Origin: Trichosphaerium sp. ATCC 40318
Lineage: Eukaryota > Discosea > Flabellinia > Trichosidae
Direction of reading: 5' to 3'
Length of the DNA stretch: 64,000 nt
Assembly (NCBI GenBank): GCA_038496445.1
Contig: JALMLS010000577.1
Coordinates: forward strand, 1,178,001-1,242,000
Shown here piece by piece: positions 12,759 through 25,053 of the stretch. Each line of letters starts with the position of its first letter. The stretch's first letter is position 1. Below the pieces are notes generated by a model. The model was given only the letters and a program-made list of their open reading frames with translations. It was not told where the DNA came from and ran no database searches. The translations under genes were made by a program, and so were the position numbers.

Positions 12759-13589
12759 ATGGAACAGACCAACACGTTACGGAGCAATGAAATAGAATGG
12801 ATGCTGCAACACAGGCCACTGGTGCATGACTTGGGACAACTTCAACGGGACTATGGAGCGGACGAAGCTACACAAATCGTAAAAGCGTACAAAGAGGCAG
12901 GCTTTGAGAATTTATTGCCATGTTTGAATTGGCCTGGTGTAGGAACACGCTGGAAGCAATTTCTAGCATTTGCCGCGGAAAATAGCGCATTAGACACCCC
13001 AAAAGCAGCATTCGTTGCTTTTGGTAATCACTTGGGAAGAGTGAAGTCGTTCCGCGCACTGGCGCTAACAAAAGAAGGTATTGACACAATCAAGAGAGAA
13101 GACACTATTTGGCCTTCTGGCCGGCTCAAAACATCTAAGGAGAACCTAATGCAGCTTTTTAATGAGAAAGGTGTCAAATTTATGTGTTATGCAAGGTTGT
13201 ACATTGGCATGCGCCTTGTGCCATATGACCCAACGCTATCACTTCACGATGACCCCGAGACGGCAGTTACAATTGCAGGTGGCTATGTAGAACGAGGTAA
13301 AGTGCTGCATCTGTTTGAACTCGATGTGCCAAAAATTGAATCATGTGGGTACACAGTAAGGGATGTACAAGATACAGAAAGAGAACACAGATGGTTCAAG
13401 CATAGAGGTGTCATGTTTGATGCAAATTTGGAACGTACAGAGAGATACGCCATTTTCGAGATACCATTCTTAAAAGAGCGATTGGTTAGCTTGAAGTTAC
13501 TCAAATCAAACAAAGAAATCACTGATTTTATAGAACCGTTCAAGCAAAAGATGTTGGCATTGTACAAAGCGTCAGGAGAACAACGCTAA
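12759..13589 (+). CDS. Intronless protein of unknown function, possibly ADP-ribosyltransferase-like
   Basis: A single uninterrupted 276-codon frame starts at ATG 12759, which is unusual beside intron-rich neighbours. I do not recognise it with certainty. The segment KSFRALALTKEGIDTIKRE followed by IWPSGRL resembles the first strand and helix of ADP-ribosyltransferase folds (an Arg in an 'FRALALT' strand). LSLHDDPETAVTIAGGYVERG then VLHLFELDVPKIE resembles the 'S-x-S ... A-x-F-A-G-G ... V-x-x-F-x-V' core. A Glu-rich segment near the end (ERTERYAIFEIPFLKERL) could supply the catalytic Glu. These matches are by eye and weak. No signal peptide or membrane segment is visible. The lack of introns would fit relatively recent acquisition from a bacterium or virus. 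Confidence 0.55.
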   Translation: MEQTNTLRSNEIEWMLQHRPLVHDLGQLQRDYGADEATQIVKAYKEAGFENLLPCLNWPGVGTRWKQFLAFAAENSALDTPKAAFVAFGNHLGRVKSFRALALTKEGIDTIKREDTIWPSGRLKTSKENLMQLFNEKGVKFMCYARLYIGMRLVPYDPTLSLHDDPETAVTIAGGYVERGKVLHLFELDVPKIESCGYTVRDVQDTEREHRWFKHRGVMFDANLERTERYAIFEIPFLKERLVSLKLLKSNKEITDFIEPFKQKMLALYKASGEQR

Positions 13590-13813
13590 ACAATTAAAAA
13601 TAAAAACAAATGCTGTAAATTTGTACTTGCATTGCATTGTATTTAAAGTAGTGTACGTGAGTAGAGCGAAGTAGTTGTAGCCGATTATAGGCTGGTAGAG
13701 AGTTTCTTACAAATTTAAACGGATTTTAAAAAGATTTTGCCCTTCAAATTTTTATCCGCTGTGTTGCCTTTGATCACGACCACCAATCGCCACCTTTCGG
13801 TAAAATCTTTATA

Positions 13814-16261
13814 ATGGCACAAAAAGGAACCAAAACACAACCTCCCTTGCAATTTTCATGTGCGTATGGATTTTTTTTTTGTTAGTGTAATCAAACTCCC
13901 ATCTAATGATCTCCAGACTTTAGCGGGTCTGCAGGCGTGATTGTTAGGCATGGGCCTCCAAAGGGGAAGGAAGAGAAAGAGTTAGGTGTACTGAAAGGTG
14001 CTGGAGTATGGGAATATAGTCCAAACGGCGCCTACATTGCGGGGTGTTTGGCTAGCTGCGTGAAAGTGTATGCTGCAAACGACTTTTCTTTAGTAGCCGA
14101 GATACCTGCTGTAAAAGCCAGTAAGGTGTATTTCTCACCTCGCAGCACTTACGTGTGCGTTTGGAATCGCTCACAGAAAAAGGTGAGTTATTCTGTTCCG
14201 TTACGCACTATACGCCTTCCATTGTAAACGTAGTAACATTACGTTCGGGTTTTTCAATTTTTGGTCGTGGTTGCGAAGATAACCCATACCACACTTTCAC
14301 TGTTGCTCGTTAGTTTCGTCTTTGTATTAATCGATGAGTAGGCTGACGGAAAACGCGATCCAAACTTCACTGTTTATGATATCAAAAATAAAAAGGTTAT
14401 GGCGAGTTGGACGGTACGGAGAAACGCACACTAACTTTTACTCTTTTGATGGGGTTTTGAAACCCTTCATTCGCAATTTCTTTCTTAAAAAAGACTACTA
14501 CGTCGTTACGCTTTTCTGACACTGTGTAAGGTTATTAATGTAAATAATTGGCCAAGTTTGCAATGGAGTAATGATGAGTCTATTGCTGTTCGTCTCATAA
14601 ATAGCGCACTTCTCATTTTTCACGGCAATGACTTGCACACATCAAAAGTCGAGATTAAAATGGACAAACTCAAATCATTCAGGATAGGCAAAGGCAAAAA
14701 AGATAAACGCATAGCTGCGTTCGTACCAGAATTCAAGGTAAGGCGCCTGTGACATTTTCAGTTCTTTTGATTGTTTGATTGTTTTTTTTTCTGAATATTG
14801 ATAAAATATTATCGTCTATTTTGTACATTTTCTATGCTTACCTTCTTCACAGTCGAACCCTGGTGTTGTAAAGATTTTTTGTGTTACTATAAAGGATGGT
14901 CAATGGGCTTGCAGAGAAGAAGCTAGTAAAACGTTTTTCAGGGCATCGTACGTTCTCAAATTGGTCTGGCTGGTTTTTTTTTTTTCAATAAACCCAATAT
15001 CAGTTATACTCAGCTTATTTTAACTCTAATGTAGAGATGTGAGTTACTACTGGAATAGCAAATCCACAAGTCTACTTGTACGCGCACAAACAGATGTTGA
15101 CGCTCAGGGACGGTCTTACTACGGAGAATCAAGGTTGTATTATCTTAGACCAAATCAACAAACCCCAGATATAAAAACTAGTATGCACCTAACCTTTCAA
15201 TTTTACCTCTTTATAATTATACTTTGCCTTTCCTAATACTGGACAGAGGGAGTGATTCATATGGTTGATTGGGAACCTAATGGTGATTTCTTCGCTGTGG
15301 CTCACGGAGGTTCGTGGTACCGTATTACTCCGTCTCTTATTTAACGTTTAGATATGCCTCATGTTAATGTCACTATCTACCACCGTAACGGATCTGTTAA
15401 TAAGCAAATAAAACTTAAAACAGCCAGAAATTACGTAAAATTCAGCCCTTGTGGTCGATTGCTTATTGTGGGCGCTTTTGGATCACTATCCGGTGATGTT
15501 GTACGTTCAGAGAATTTTTGAAGTTGATTTGAAGTACTTATTTGGTTTGAATAGAACATCTACGATTGGAAAGCCCCTAGACTTGTTGGATTTTTCAAGG
15601 CGTACTGTGCCAGCCATGTAGAGTGGAGTCCTGATTCCAAATTCATCATCGCTGCTGTTTTATCACCACGTATGCGTGTTGATAATGGTGTAAAAATATT
15701 TAAGCGTGATGGCACGCAAATATTAGAAATGCCTATTGAGAAGTTGTACAAGGTACACAAAATTTTTTTTTTCTGAAACTCGTACTTACATTATCATTTA
15801 AATAGGTCGGATGGAGGCCAGCAATCCCAGGTGTTTATCCAAAGGATGTACTTAACATGCCAACCAAAATGGCACCTGCTGCTAAGAAAGAGAGCGTCTA
15901 CAGACCTCCTAGTGCGAGAGCAGGCGCTTCCAGCATACCTGGCAGTCAGGCACGTTTTTTTTCTCCTTTTTTCAAAACTGTTGAAAATCTACTTTGTAAG
16001 TTGCTAATGTAAATGTAGCGTGCTCCTACCACTGGTGGACGTTTTATCCCAGGTTCATCCAGAAGTGTGCCTGGTAGCCAACGTAGTGTTCCAGGATCCC
16101 AACGCAGTGTTCCAGGTGCTCAGCGCTACATACCAGGTGCAACACCAGCTAGTGATCACAACACTATCAAAGTTAACACGTCTGTGAATACACATACGCA
16201 ACGTGGTGCTACAAGAGGTGGTCGTCGAGGGAGAGGAAGAGGTAGAGGTGGTAAACAGTGA
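13814..16261 (+). CDS. EIF2A: Eukaryotic translation initiation factor 2A
   Basis: The start is ATG 13814 and the stop is at 16259-16261, with about ten exons. The protein has the eIF2A beta-propeller order: WEYSPNGAYIA, YFSPRSTYVCVWNR, a strand ending in WPSLQWSNDESIAVRL (exon starting about 14530), SDVSYYWNSKSTSLLVRAQTDVD, GVIHMVDWEPNGDFFAVAHG, YVKFSPCGRLLIVGAFG, NIYDWKAPRLVGFFKA and HVEWSPDSKFIIAAV. The phrase DVDAQGRSYYGESRLYYL is especially typical of eIF2A. The family delivers Met-tRNAi to the 40S subunit in a GTP-independent manner under special conditions. The C-terminus has short PGSQRSV repeats and an RG-rich basic tail (GGRRGRGRGRGGK). The intron at 15950-16018 has a GC donor (CAG|GCACGT). 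Confidence 0.92.
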
Positions 16262-16484
16262 TACCTGTGCCTGAATAAATAATTCAAGAAAGTATTGATT
16301 GTTGTGTGCAAGCCTTTTCCGTTATAGTGTCAATAGCCTCCCATCCTACACTAGTAATGCATCAGATTAATTTTTTGATGGAAAATGGCGTAGCTGACTA
16401 AACCCGACCATTTACTGATTTTATTGGCATACCTTTTGGTTTGTAAAACAGGTCGTTGTAAGGTGGTATAACCAAAATTGCGGC

Positions 16485-18588
16485 ATGTTTCTTCGCGCTG
16501 CATCAGTAAATACGACTCGCTGTGCTTGTACAGAACGAAGGTGCGCATTTTTACGCTTCTTAGAGTGGTAATACGCCTATTGGACCTCATTATAGTCAAT
16601 AGCACTAAAACAGCCACTCGTGCCTACGTGAGTGAGTATGGCATTCAACCAGGCGAAAATTTCAAGCCTACGCAGTGGAGTAGAATCGCGAATGCCCCCA
16701 GAATCCATGCAGTGATTCCAGAGGGTAAAACAGACGATTTAGTCAAAAGGACGCAAGTAATAGTGAAACAACACTACAAGGAATGGCTTTCTCGTCAGGA
16801 TAACTTGGAAGAGCAACAGCAAAAAGTGCTTGGCGACATGTTTTGCAAAGTTTTGCCTGGGTACAAAGCGCATTGGTTTTGTTTGGCGTAACAGCGCCTT
16901 TAGATACGCTAATGGACCAGATGGCACTTTTAAACTCGACATGAGACTCACCAGGCCGTACTTTTATGAAAGAGACACTGTCATCAACTACATGGAACCA
17001 CAATTACGCAAAGAAAAACCAGATGTATCTGTACACGTTTATCGCGCACCGAAGGTACCGTCAGCCGCCATTCAGAAGAATTTTAACCATTTTAATTCAT
17101 TTTGCTAATTTATCGAATAGAAAGCAGGTAAAACAGCTGCTATGCTATTCCCTTCGCGTAACAATTTAATGATTTACATGTCATGCAAACCTGAGGACCA
17201 AGACGTACAACACAAGCACGTATTGGGCATGCTTCATGAAAAACTTTCATTGCCTACTGAACGCGCAGATCTTGTTCGTAATAGACGTATTGCAAGAAAT
17301 ATTTTCTTATGTGATGCTATTTCAAGAACAGCAGTGTTGAAGGTTTGTTACTTACATTTCATTTTTTTTGTCCCTTTAATTTCAAGAAATGTTTTACTCA
17401 TTTATGTCTATAGGGTTGGGTCCATGGTCAAGTGCGTATTATTCTTAAGTTTCAGTTATCTTTGTAATTGTTCTTTATGTACTCCTTTACGCATAGCTTG
17501 CGCTGAGGGCATTGAACGACATTTTTGTTTAAACAGTGTTGGAAAAAAGTTGAAGAGTTGACGCTATTTTTTAGACACCTGATGTAAGAGAACAATACTG
17601 GATAAAGTACTTTTTATCTGCTAGTACAGATATTTCATTACCAGTGTTCAAAGAGCTTCTTGATGAATATGATGTCACAAATAAGGATACAAGAAAGACT
17701 TTGCTTGAAGAACTAAATATTGTTATTGGCGGTACATACTCCCGTTTTTTTTGTTTGTCTTATTCTGTTAGGTACCGAAAAGTTATCATTGAGGAGAGCT
17801 TTACGTAAACCTCTTACTGTTATTACTGCGATTGATGACTTGGATATGGGAGCTGATAGGTTTAATGATATGCTCGTATCGAATGCATTTTTGGAAGGAG
17901 GGAAGGAATTAGGTATGGCACGTGATGAAAACAGACGAGGTAAGACATGAAAAAGGTTTTATATTCTGGGTTTCTAAATTCCTACCAGGATATGTCTATC
18001 CTATGATTGAGGCATGGAAAACAACGCCTATATTGGCTGGTTGTGAGAGTATTCCACTAGTACACTTGAATGATGTTGGTACGATCTTTTGAATGCTTTG
18101 TTTGTGTTTCTTTATTTTATTTTTTGTTGTTGCTGTTTTTCCTTTTATTTACCTTTTATTTAGCTCCAGGAAAACGAACAGTCCGCCCTGTGATCAAGTA
18201 CAAAGTTCTATTATAAAACCATACTTACATCTCACCCTTTAGCCCAAAGAAGACACGAACTTTACCGTTTTTTTACGAAGGAGATACAGCTCAAGCTCTC
18301 AAGCAATATCTAAACTGGGATAAATTACCAGAGCATTATCTTGCCTCTGCCGGTGCAGCTCTTAGTGGAGAACTTGCACATGTGTATAGGTTTATTCAGG
18401 CCGTTTATGAAACAAAGGCAGCTGAGGTACGTCCTTTACTTATGGTTGTAATCGAGTTCTGTTGTTTTTTTCTCATTTTTCTCATTCTTCTTTTTTTTTT
18501 GTTAACTGTTTGTTTTTAGCCTTCTGCTTCAGATGAAAAAGTTGTCGCTGGTGTTTTAAAAAAACATGGTATAGATATAAGCGTTTAA
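16485..18588 (+). CDS. Unrecognised protein with a mitochondrial-type leader
   Basis: I do not recognise this gene. A start at 16485 gives a basic, acid-free leader (MFLRAASVNTTRCAFNSTKT) typical of mitochondrial import. About ten exons join in frame to the stop at 18586-18588, giving roughly 440 residues. Recognisable stretches include QWSRIANAPRIHAVIPEGKTDDLVKRT (split here only for reference), LTRPYFYERDTVINYMEPQL, LRNRRIARN-like RNRRIARNIFLCDAISRTAVLKGWVHGQ, and a C-terminal helical region (LNWDKLPEHYLASAGAALSG). No transmembrane segment is obvious. Exon edges around 17340-17575 are the least certain. The frame is rescued by introns 17432-17505 and 17528-17574. A matrix protein is the likeliest reading; the function is unknown. 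Confidence 0.6.
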
Positions 18589-19106
18589 TTTGGGAAGTAT
18601 TTCTAAAAAACCAGACACTTGTACCTTAATCCAATAAACAACTCAACAATTTATGTAAACTGTCCCTTATTGTCACGTCCTCATTTTTTATAATCAATGT
18701 CGTGAAATGTCCCAATCCTATTTACTCTTTGGAACCTCTTTTTGGCTCTTTACTTGAACTAGAGTAGCCGTTGCACTATCAACCGGGAAATTGCGAAACA
18801 CATTTCTGCTAAATGGGGAATATTATTTCCCAGCTTATTTACCCTTAGAACTTCATTGTTATAGCGCTGTCCTTGAACCAGAGGAGCCCTTTCACTCTCA
18901 CACAACCGGGAAATTACGAAACACATTTCTGCTAAACGGGAATTATTATTTCCCAGCTATATCCTCTAGTACATAAACTTTGCTAGTATTATATCACGTG
19001 ATATTACATATGTTTGCTGAATGTGTACATCTCGAATGCTCTCGCTAAGTGCTGTGAATATCATAATAAATTAAGTGGATCACATATATAACAACGACTT
19101 GTTGAC
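18589..19106. repeat. Intergenic region with a two-copy tandem repeat carrying a hairpin
   Basis: About 118 bp is repeated in tandem (roughly 18720-18837 and 18838-18960). The best conserved part is the CCGGGAAATT-CGAAACACATTTCTGCTAAA segment followed by TTATTTCCCAGCT. Each copy contains inverted arms GGGAAAT and ATTTCCC (18785-18791 with 18825-18831, and the same in copy 2), so each could fold as a stem. The repeat sits 3' of the mitochondrial-type gene and 150 bp 5' of the P450. No function is evident. Confidence 0.65.
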
Positions 19107-20668
19107 ATGATTGTTGAAATAATTCTCTCACTTGTAGTTGTGGCTATTGCAGCCACATGTGTAAAAAACTGGTCTAGAAAAAGAAGAAACCTTCCTCCTG
19201 GTCCTTTATCACTACCGATAATAGGTGACTTGCATTTATTTGGTGATCCGGGACAATTTAGTAACTGTATAATCTCAATGGCTAAACAGTACGACGGAAT
19301 CTTCAGTCTAGATATGGGGAATCGTACAGCAATATTTTTAAGTACTCTACCACTCATCAAAGAAGCGTTTGTGAAGAAAAACAAAACGTTCTCCAATAGA
19401 CCTAAAACACTTATTCCTGTCGAACTTGGATGGTACAATACATTGTTTACTTGTTGGTTATTTATAGTACCTATGTTGCCAAAAATACATAAAGAGTTGT
19501 TCGCTTTCACTTTAATAAAACTCAACTAAAAAACCCCACAACTTTCCGTCTTTCGTATCAACCCTGACTGAATCAATTTAGGGGAAAAGATCCAACTGGT
19601 GGTACATTATTTGCAAATGGAGAGCACCATAAAGCAGCCCGTTTGATTTGGAGTACTCACGTGATTAACCATCAAAACATGAACAAGGCAGTGAACATTC
19701 ATATAGAACAAGTACAAAGGAGCTACAAGCACCTAGTCAAACTCGCTGAGAATAAATCAATAATTGGTGCTGAATCAATATCATCAACTGTAGCTTTTGA
19801 CTCAATTTCTCAACTCCTGTTTGGTCAAAATGGCTTTGGTATGGACAACGACATTGGAGGATTGTTTCACACGCAAGAAGAAGCAATGAAAGAAGTTAAC
19901 AGACCATTCCTTGGAGATTATATTCCAATGCTTCGTTTCTTGCAGAAGGACCGAGAAAAGAAATACCTAGAAAACTGTGACAGGCGCGATAAATGCCTCA
20001 GTAATATCTTTGAATCAAGAAAACCAAGTGACAACAACATTGTTGATGTGATACTCAAACATGTTCCTTCGAAACCAAGAGCAATGTCAATCGTTCAAGA
20101 GATACTCACAGGAGGGTTTGATAGTGTAGCCCAGACGCTACAAACAGCTTTAACTGCTCTCGCGAAGAACCAAAACGTTCAAGAGAAGCTATACCAAGCA
20201 CTCAAGGATCACGATGTTATGTCGTGCGATATTTCTGAGCTGAAGAATATCAATTATTTGACTTGGGTCATTCAAGAAACCTTCAGATATCGAGCAACAG
20301 CACCTATTTACGTCCAACACGAAGCTTCTGAAGATAGCGAAATAGGAGGTTACTTTGTGCCTAAAGGAGCGCTTATTATTGGACTACATGGATGTGTCAC
20401 ATCGTCGAAAAAACGTTTTGGAGATCCTGAAGTATTCAGACCAGAAAGATGGGAGAAAGAACAAAAATACGATATTGCTCCTTTAAGTTTAGGTCCTCGC
20501 ACGTGTCCTGGAAAGAAAATTGCAATGGTATTGCTGTATCGTCTCTTTGCAACGTATTTTGGAAAGCTAAAGTGGAGTGAAACTGAAGTTTCAAATGATG
20601 AGTCAACGCATTTTTGTGCTGTTAACAAGTACATTATAGAGCCACAGTTCTATGTCACCCTACGCTAA
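19107..20668 (+). CDS. Cytochrome P450 monooxygenase
   Basis: Two exons (19107-19443 and 19581-20668) encode about 475 residues. An N-terminal membrane anchor (IILSLVVVAIAATCV) is followed by the proline hinge LPPGPLSLPIIGDLHLFG, typical of microsomal P450s. The I-helix oxygen-binding motif appears as TGGFDSVAQT, the ExxR motif as ETFR in VIQETFRYRA, the PERF-like segment as FRPERWEK, and the heme-binding loop as LSLGPRTCPGKK, with the cysteine ligand present and the usual Phe replaced by Leu. The substrate cannot be read from sequence. It sits alone among housekeeping genes, with no biosynthetic neighbours. The splice was chosen to keep the frame into GKDPTGGTLFANGEHH. Confidence 0.9.
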
Positions 20669-21021
20669 TGGGTGTGGATAATTGTAGACGCTGCAAACAT
20701 AACCGTAGAGTTGTAGCTTATTATTAAGTGTACAAAAAGAGTTTAGCAACTTCTGTTTCATTATTGGATTTATTTTCCAGTGGCCTTCTTCGCCCAAAAC
20801 CTAACCTCTCCTCTAGTGTACCATCAAGACAGAAGTGCATTCGGTAGAAGCTGGCTACACTTCTGACTGATTAGTAGCTCTTACTCTTTGAATCTACAGT
20901 TTTAAGCAATATTTAATGCCACGTGACACTGACTTGCGGCTACGCAGAAGCACTTCCTGTGCACAAAAAAAAGCAGAAGTGCTTCTTTATTTAGCATACC
21001 CATCAAGGAAAACGTATTCTC
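20669..21021. other. Intergenic region
   Basis: Non-coding interval between the P450 and the VIT/vWA gene. It contains a small inverted repeat around GAAGCACTTCCTGTGC...GCAGAAGTGCTTC (about 20948-20984), which could form a stem. Nothing else is recognised. Confidence 0.4.
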
Positions 21022-24000
21022 ATGAGCGCATTGAACTTTCTCAGCGAGATATCTGTTACTGGTAAATTCTCTGGGGTATCAGGCAAACAACGCAATAAAT
21101 TAAACGTTTGTCAGATTGTTTTAACTAACAGCAGGCAACGTAACACTACGACAAGTTTACCACAACGATAGTGATCATCCAGTTGAATGCGCTTTTGTAT
21201 TCCCAAAATCGGCTAAAGCCATCATTACAGGCGTAGTGGTTAAAGTAGGAGATAAAGAGTTTCAAGGCAAGTAATTGTTTAACGAATTCTGTCACGAGAA
21301 GTTCTGATTTTCTGGTTTTTGATTAGCAAAGATCTCCTCCAAACTTGATGGCATAGAGATGTATGATGATGCAATAGCTGAAGGAAATACACCGTGTATG
21401 GTTGAGCAACGCCAAGAAGACGTTGTGAAGCTGTCAGTAGGTATTATATTCTTTCGACAATTTAGAAAAATATCGTTACCATTCAATAGGTAACCTTGCT
21501 CCTGGTGCTTCTGCAATAGTAGAAATGTTTATGGTTGTGGAGGCCTCATATGACATGGACAATAGATTACGGATTTCCACTCCCCTAACTCTACGTCCTC
21601 GTTTTCTTACCGGACATGCTACAGGTCAGCAAAATGTCATGTTTTTTATTGTTTAAAGTGTCCTCTTACCAACAACAATAGGTTCTGTGACCAACGATGT
21701 TTCTTTCAAAAATGATTCGCCGTATGCCTATGATTTAGAATATAGTATATCAATGCCTATGCCAATCATGGCTATCACCTCACCCTCCCATGATATACAA
21801 GGTCTTTTTTTTTGAAAGACATCTTTTTTTTTTTAATTCTATTGAAGTTGCATGGGATAATGGTGTAGCTATTGTCACTGCAGTACCTAGTGCATCACAA
21901 AACTGGCAGGATTTCGATATTGTGGTAGATACAGAACCTAGCACATCACCTAGAGTTGTATGTGAGACAAACGAAGAAGGGACACGTGCAGTACGTGTTA
22001 TACAAATAAACTGTTTTTACTTACAAAGAATGGATTAGGTGCACGTGACTTGCTTCCCTTCATTTAAAAATAAGCCGCAATGTGTTAAACGTGAATTCAT
22101 ATTCTTACTTGATAGAAGCGGGAGTATGTCAGGATCAAGGTAATGTTACGTTGCCATTCGTACACTAACAATAGATATTAGAATATCTCATGCAAAGTCT
22201 GCGCTACAGCTTTTTTTGAGAAGTATACCGGTTGACTGTATGTTCAACATCATTAGTTTTGGTAGTAGCCACGTGAGTTTATTCCCAAAAAGTATGGAGT
22301 ACTCAAATGAGACCCTCAAAAAGGCATCATCATCCGTTAATTCCATGGGCGCTGATCTAGGTACATATGTTGTCACATGTACCCTAACAACGTAAGGTGG
22401 TACTAATATCCTTGAACCTCTCAAATTTGCTCTGGAAACCTCTTATAGTGACTATCAAAAGACTGTTTTTCTTCTTACGGATGGGGAGGTAGATAATACA
22501 CAGCATATCATTGAAGTTGTTCGTAGTAATTCACAACATGCCATAGTTTTTTCAAGTGCGTGATATTGAAAATATGGTTGTGACTAACTTACCATAGTTG
22601 GTGTTGGGTTATGTGCTTCAACTGCTCTAGTTGATGGTATTGCTGAAGCTGGTGGCGGAACTGCAGTTTATGTCAAACGTAGTGAGGACATTGCTCCCCA
22701 GATTATAGGTCAGGTACGTATACTAAGTACAATTTTAGCTCAACTTCCTTACTGTTTTTCAGCTGAAGACACTTCACCGACAACTCAAGATAACCTGGAG
22801 AGGAGTACATACTCAGAGCTTTCCTCAAGATGGTAGTAATATTGTTTTTAATGACGACAGTAGTGTATCTGTAATGGCTATAATTGGTGAAGAAAAATTA
22901 AGGTATCACAAATGTATCATACATAAACTCTACTTTTTGTGCTAACTATAATTTAGTTCTGCCGAGCTGATACTCCTAAGTGAGGATGAAGAATATAGCG
23001 TAAATCTTGCAAGTGCTTTGTACACTCACGGCAACGCCTTACACCAAATATGCGCTAGTAAGTTGTTAAAATATAAAACCAAGGAAGACGCTTTGGCTAT
23101 GGCTGTACATTACTCTCTATTAACAAATGACACGTGTTTTGTTGCAATCGAAACAAAGAAGGAAAGTGTTTTGGGAGCAATGAAAAAAATAGATATTCCG
23201 TTGCCAATAGTACAAGAGAAGAATGTTAATACTTACAACTACACCCCACCGACTCAGTACTCATCTGTTACACCTGCTAGCACCACTCCCGTTCTGCAAT
23301 CACAGCTTCCCAAGCTTAAAAAACTACCAAAGGGAGCTCCCGGCGCCAGTGCGTTTGAGTACATCTATTTATTCCTAACTCCATACTATAGAGGTGCTTC
23401 ATTCAGGAGCAAATAACTATGCCCGGCGATACAAGGTACAACATGATCGTGTTAATGTACTTGTTAACTTGTGCAAGGCTACAATTGGAGCTGATTTCTT
23501 AGCAAAGGAATCCACTCTTAGTGATGGATCAACTATTTCAACACAATTATGGGTACTTCTTGTGATGTATGTATGCTTTTCCTTAAATAGTGTAGGATAC
23601 ACCTGGAGTAGAAAGATTTCATGGTCTGGGACAGTCAACCTTTAGGGGAGTAGACTTATTTGTTGTAATATACTCTATTGTTGATAGACTATCCTTTAAG
23701 AACATAGAAGGCTGGATTGATACTGCTTGTTATGATTCACCTAGAGCAGTTTTTATGCTACTTGGAAACAAGGTAAACACTCCTTTCAAAATCCTGTTTA
23801 TACTCATAAGTGCAGTTGGACTTAGAAGATAAGAGGGTTGTATCCACCTCTGAAGGTGAGGCCATTGCTTCACGACATGATATGTATTTCGCAGAAGTTT
23901 CTGCAAAAACCCTTGATGGTTTGGAGGAAGCAGTGCGTGTCATGTATCAAGGTACACTTAGATATTTCCAAGATTTTGTTGATTTGTTCATAGACGCCTA

Positions 24001-24798
24001 CAGATCTTCTTTAAACAACAAATACTTTTCTGGCTGCAACAGAACGAAAAGTAAGTAGTATTTTTTTAAACCAGCTTTGTTGACATACTCTAGTCGTCAT
24101 GTTAGGTGACGCCAACGTCGGGAAATCAGCACTTGAAAGGCAATTTTCTGGGTTCACTGTTGACTTGGCAGAATATGTTGACTATTTGAAACAAAACGGG
24201 TATGAGGGTCCCAGGGATTCTGCGGAAAACGACAATCAACAAAAAAATAACCCTGGTTTTTTCTCTCGCATGTTCTCCAGTCTGTTCAGGACACGAAGTT
24301 CTGAAAAACCAAAAACGCGTAAGATTATAAATGTAAATAGTTGGTTGACCTTGAGTAGCGGTGAAGCCAATAACCCACGTGCCAACACATACACAAAAAA
24401 CAACGACAAGAATCCACAGCGCAGAGCCTCCATCACTTATCGAATCAAGTGCTTCAACCAAAAACTTGATGGACATTGTTGTGCTTCAAAGGGCAAACGG
24501 AACTTGGATTCTTTCGCATGAATTTGCTACAGCATTGGGTCGTACACTAGAGGACATAAAGGCGGGTAGACCACAAAAGGTGACTTATATTTGTGTTTGT
24601 TTTGAGGATACTAAAAGGTTGTTATAGCCATCAGTTGATGATAGCACCTGGGCTACCATGCTAGCTGTGGAATACTTAGAAGCCATTCCGTCAAGAAAAG
24701 ACGAATGGTTTCTAGTTGTCACTAAAGCTAAGGAGCAATTGAAAAATGTTGAGCCATCGTTGCTTATGCAAGCAAAACAATTTTGTAGCACAGATTGA
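21022..24798 (+). CDS. VIT-vWA protein with an embedded, rearranged Rab-like GTPase domain
   Basis: The start is ATG 21022 and the stop is TGA 24796-24798, with about fifteen exons. The VIT domain comes first (VECAFVFPKSAKAIITG, YDDAIAEGNTPCMVEQ, VVKLSVGNLAPGASA). A vWA domain follows with a complete MIDAS start (FIFLLDRSGSMSGSR), then FNIISFGSS, LGGTNILEPL and VFLLTDGEVDNTQ. Next come Rab-like GTPase elements: YKATIGADFLAKE (switch I), WDTPGVERFHGLG (G3), LLGNK|LDLEDKRVVS (G4) and FAEVSAKTLDGLEEA (G5). The P-loop segment KIVMLGDANVGKSALERQF appears only afterwards, at about 24094-24150. After a Ser/Lys linker, the C-terminal helical module usual for vWA5/PARP4-type proteins closes the chain (VVLQRANGTWILS, WATMLAVEYLEAI, EWFLVVTKAKEQL). 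The family is cytosolic and poorly understood. The Rab insertion and its order are the unusual part. Confidence 0.82.
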
Positions 24799-25053
24799 TT
24801 AGTGTACTTTAGCTGTAAATGTATTGACTCTGATTCGAGTTTGAGATTAATATTATATTGTCTTACTATGTACCACTACAGATATTCTATGAGCTCCACA
24901 AGAACCTTAAAACTACATCTACGTAAGATAAGGGAGACTATCATGGCCATGTGTTTCCAAGCGTTAAAATAACAAAAGTGTCCCTTGGATTATCAAAGCA
25001 CTCTTTGGTGACTATGGTTTATTGTAGGACTTCACATTGCTTTCTTGTTTGTT

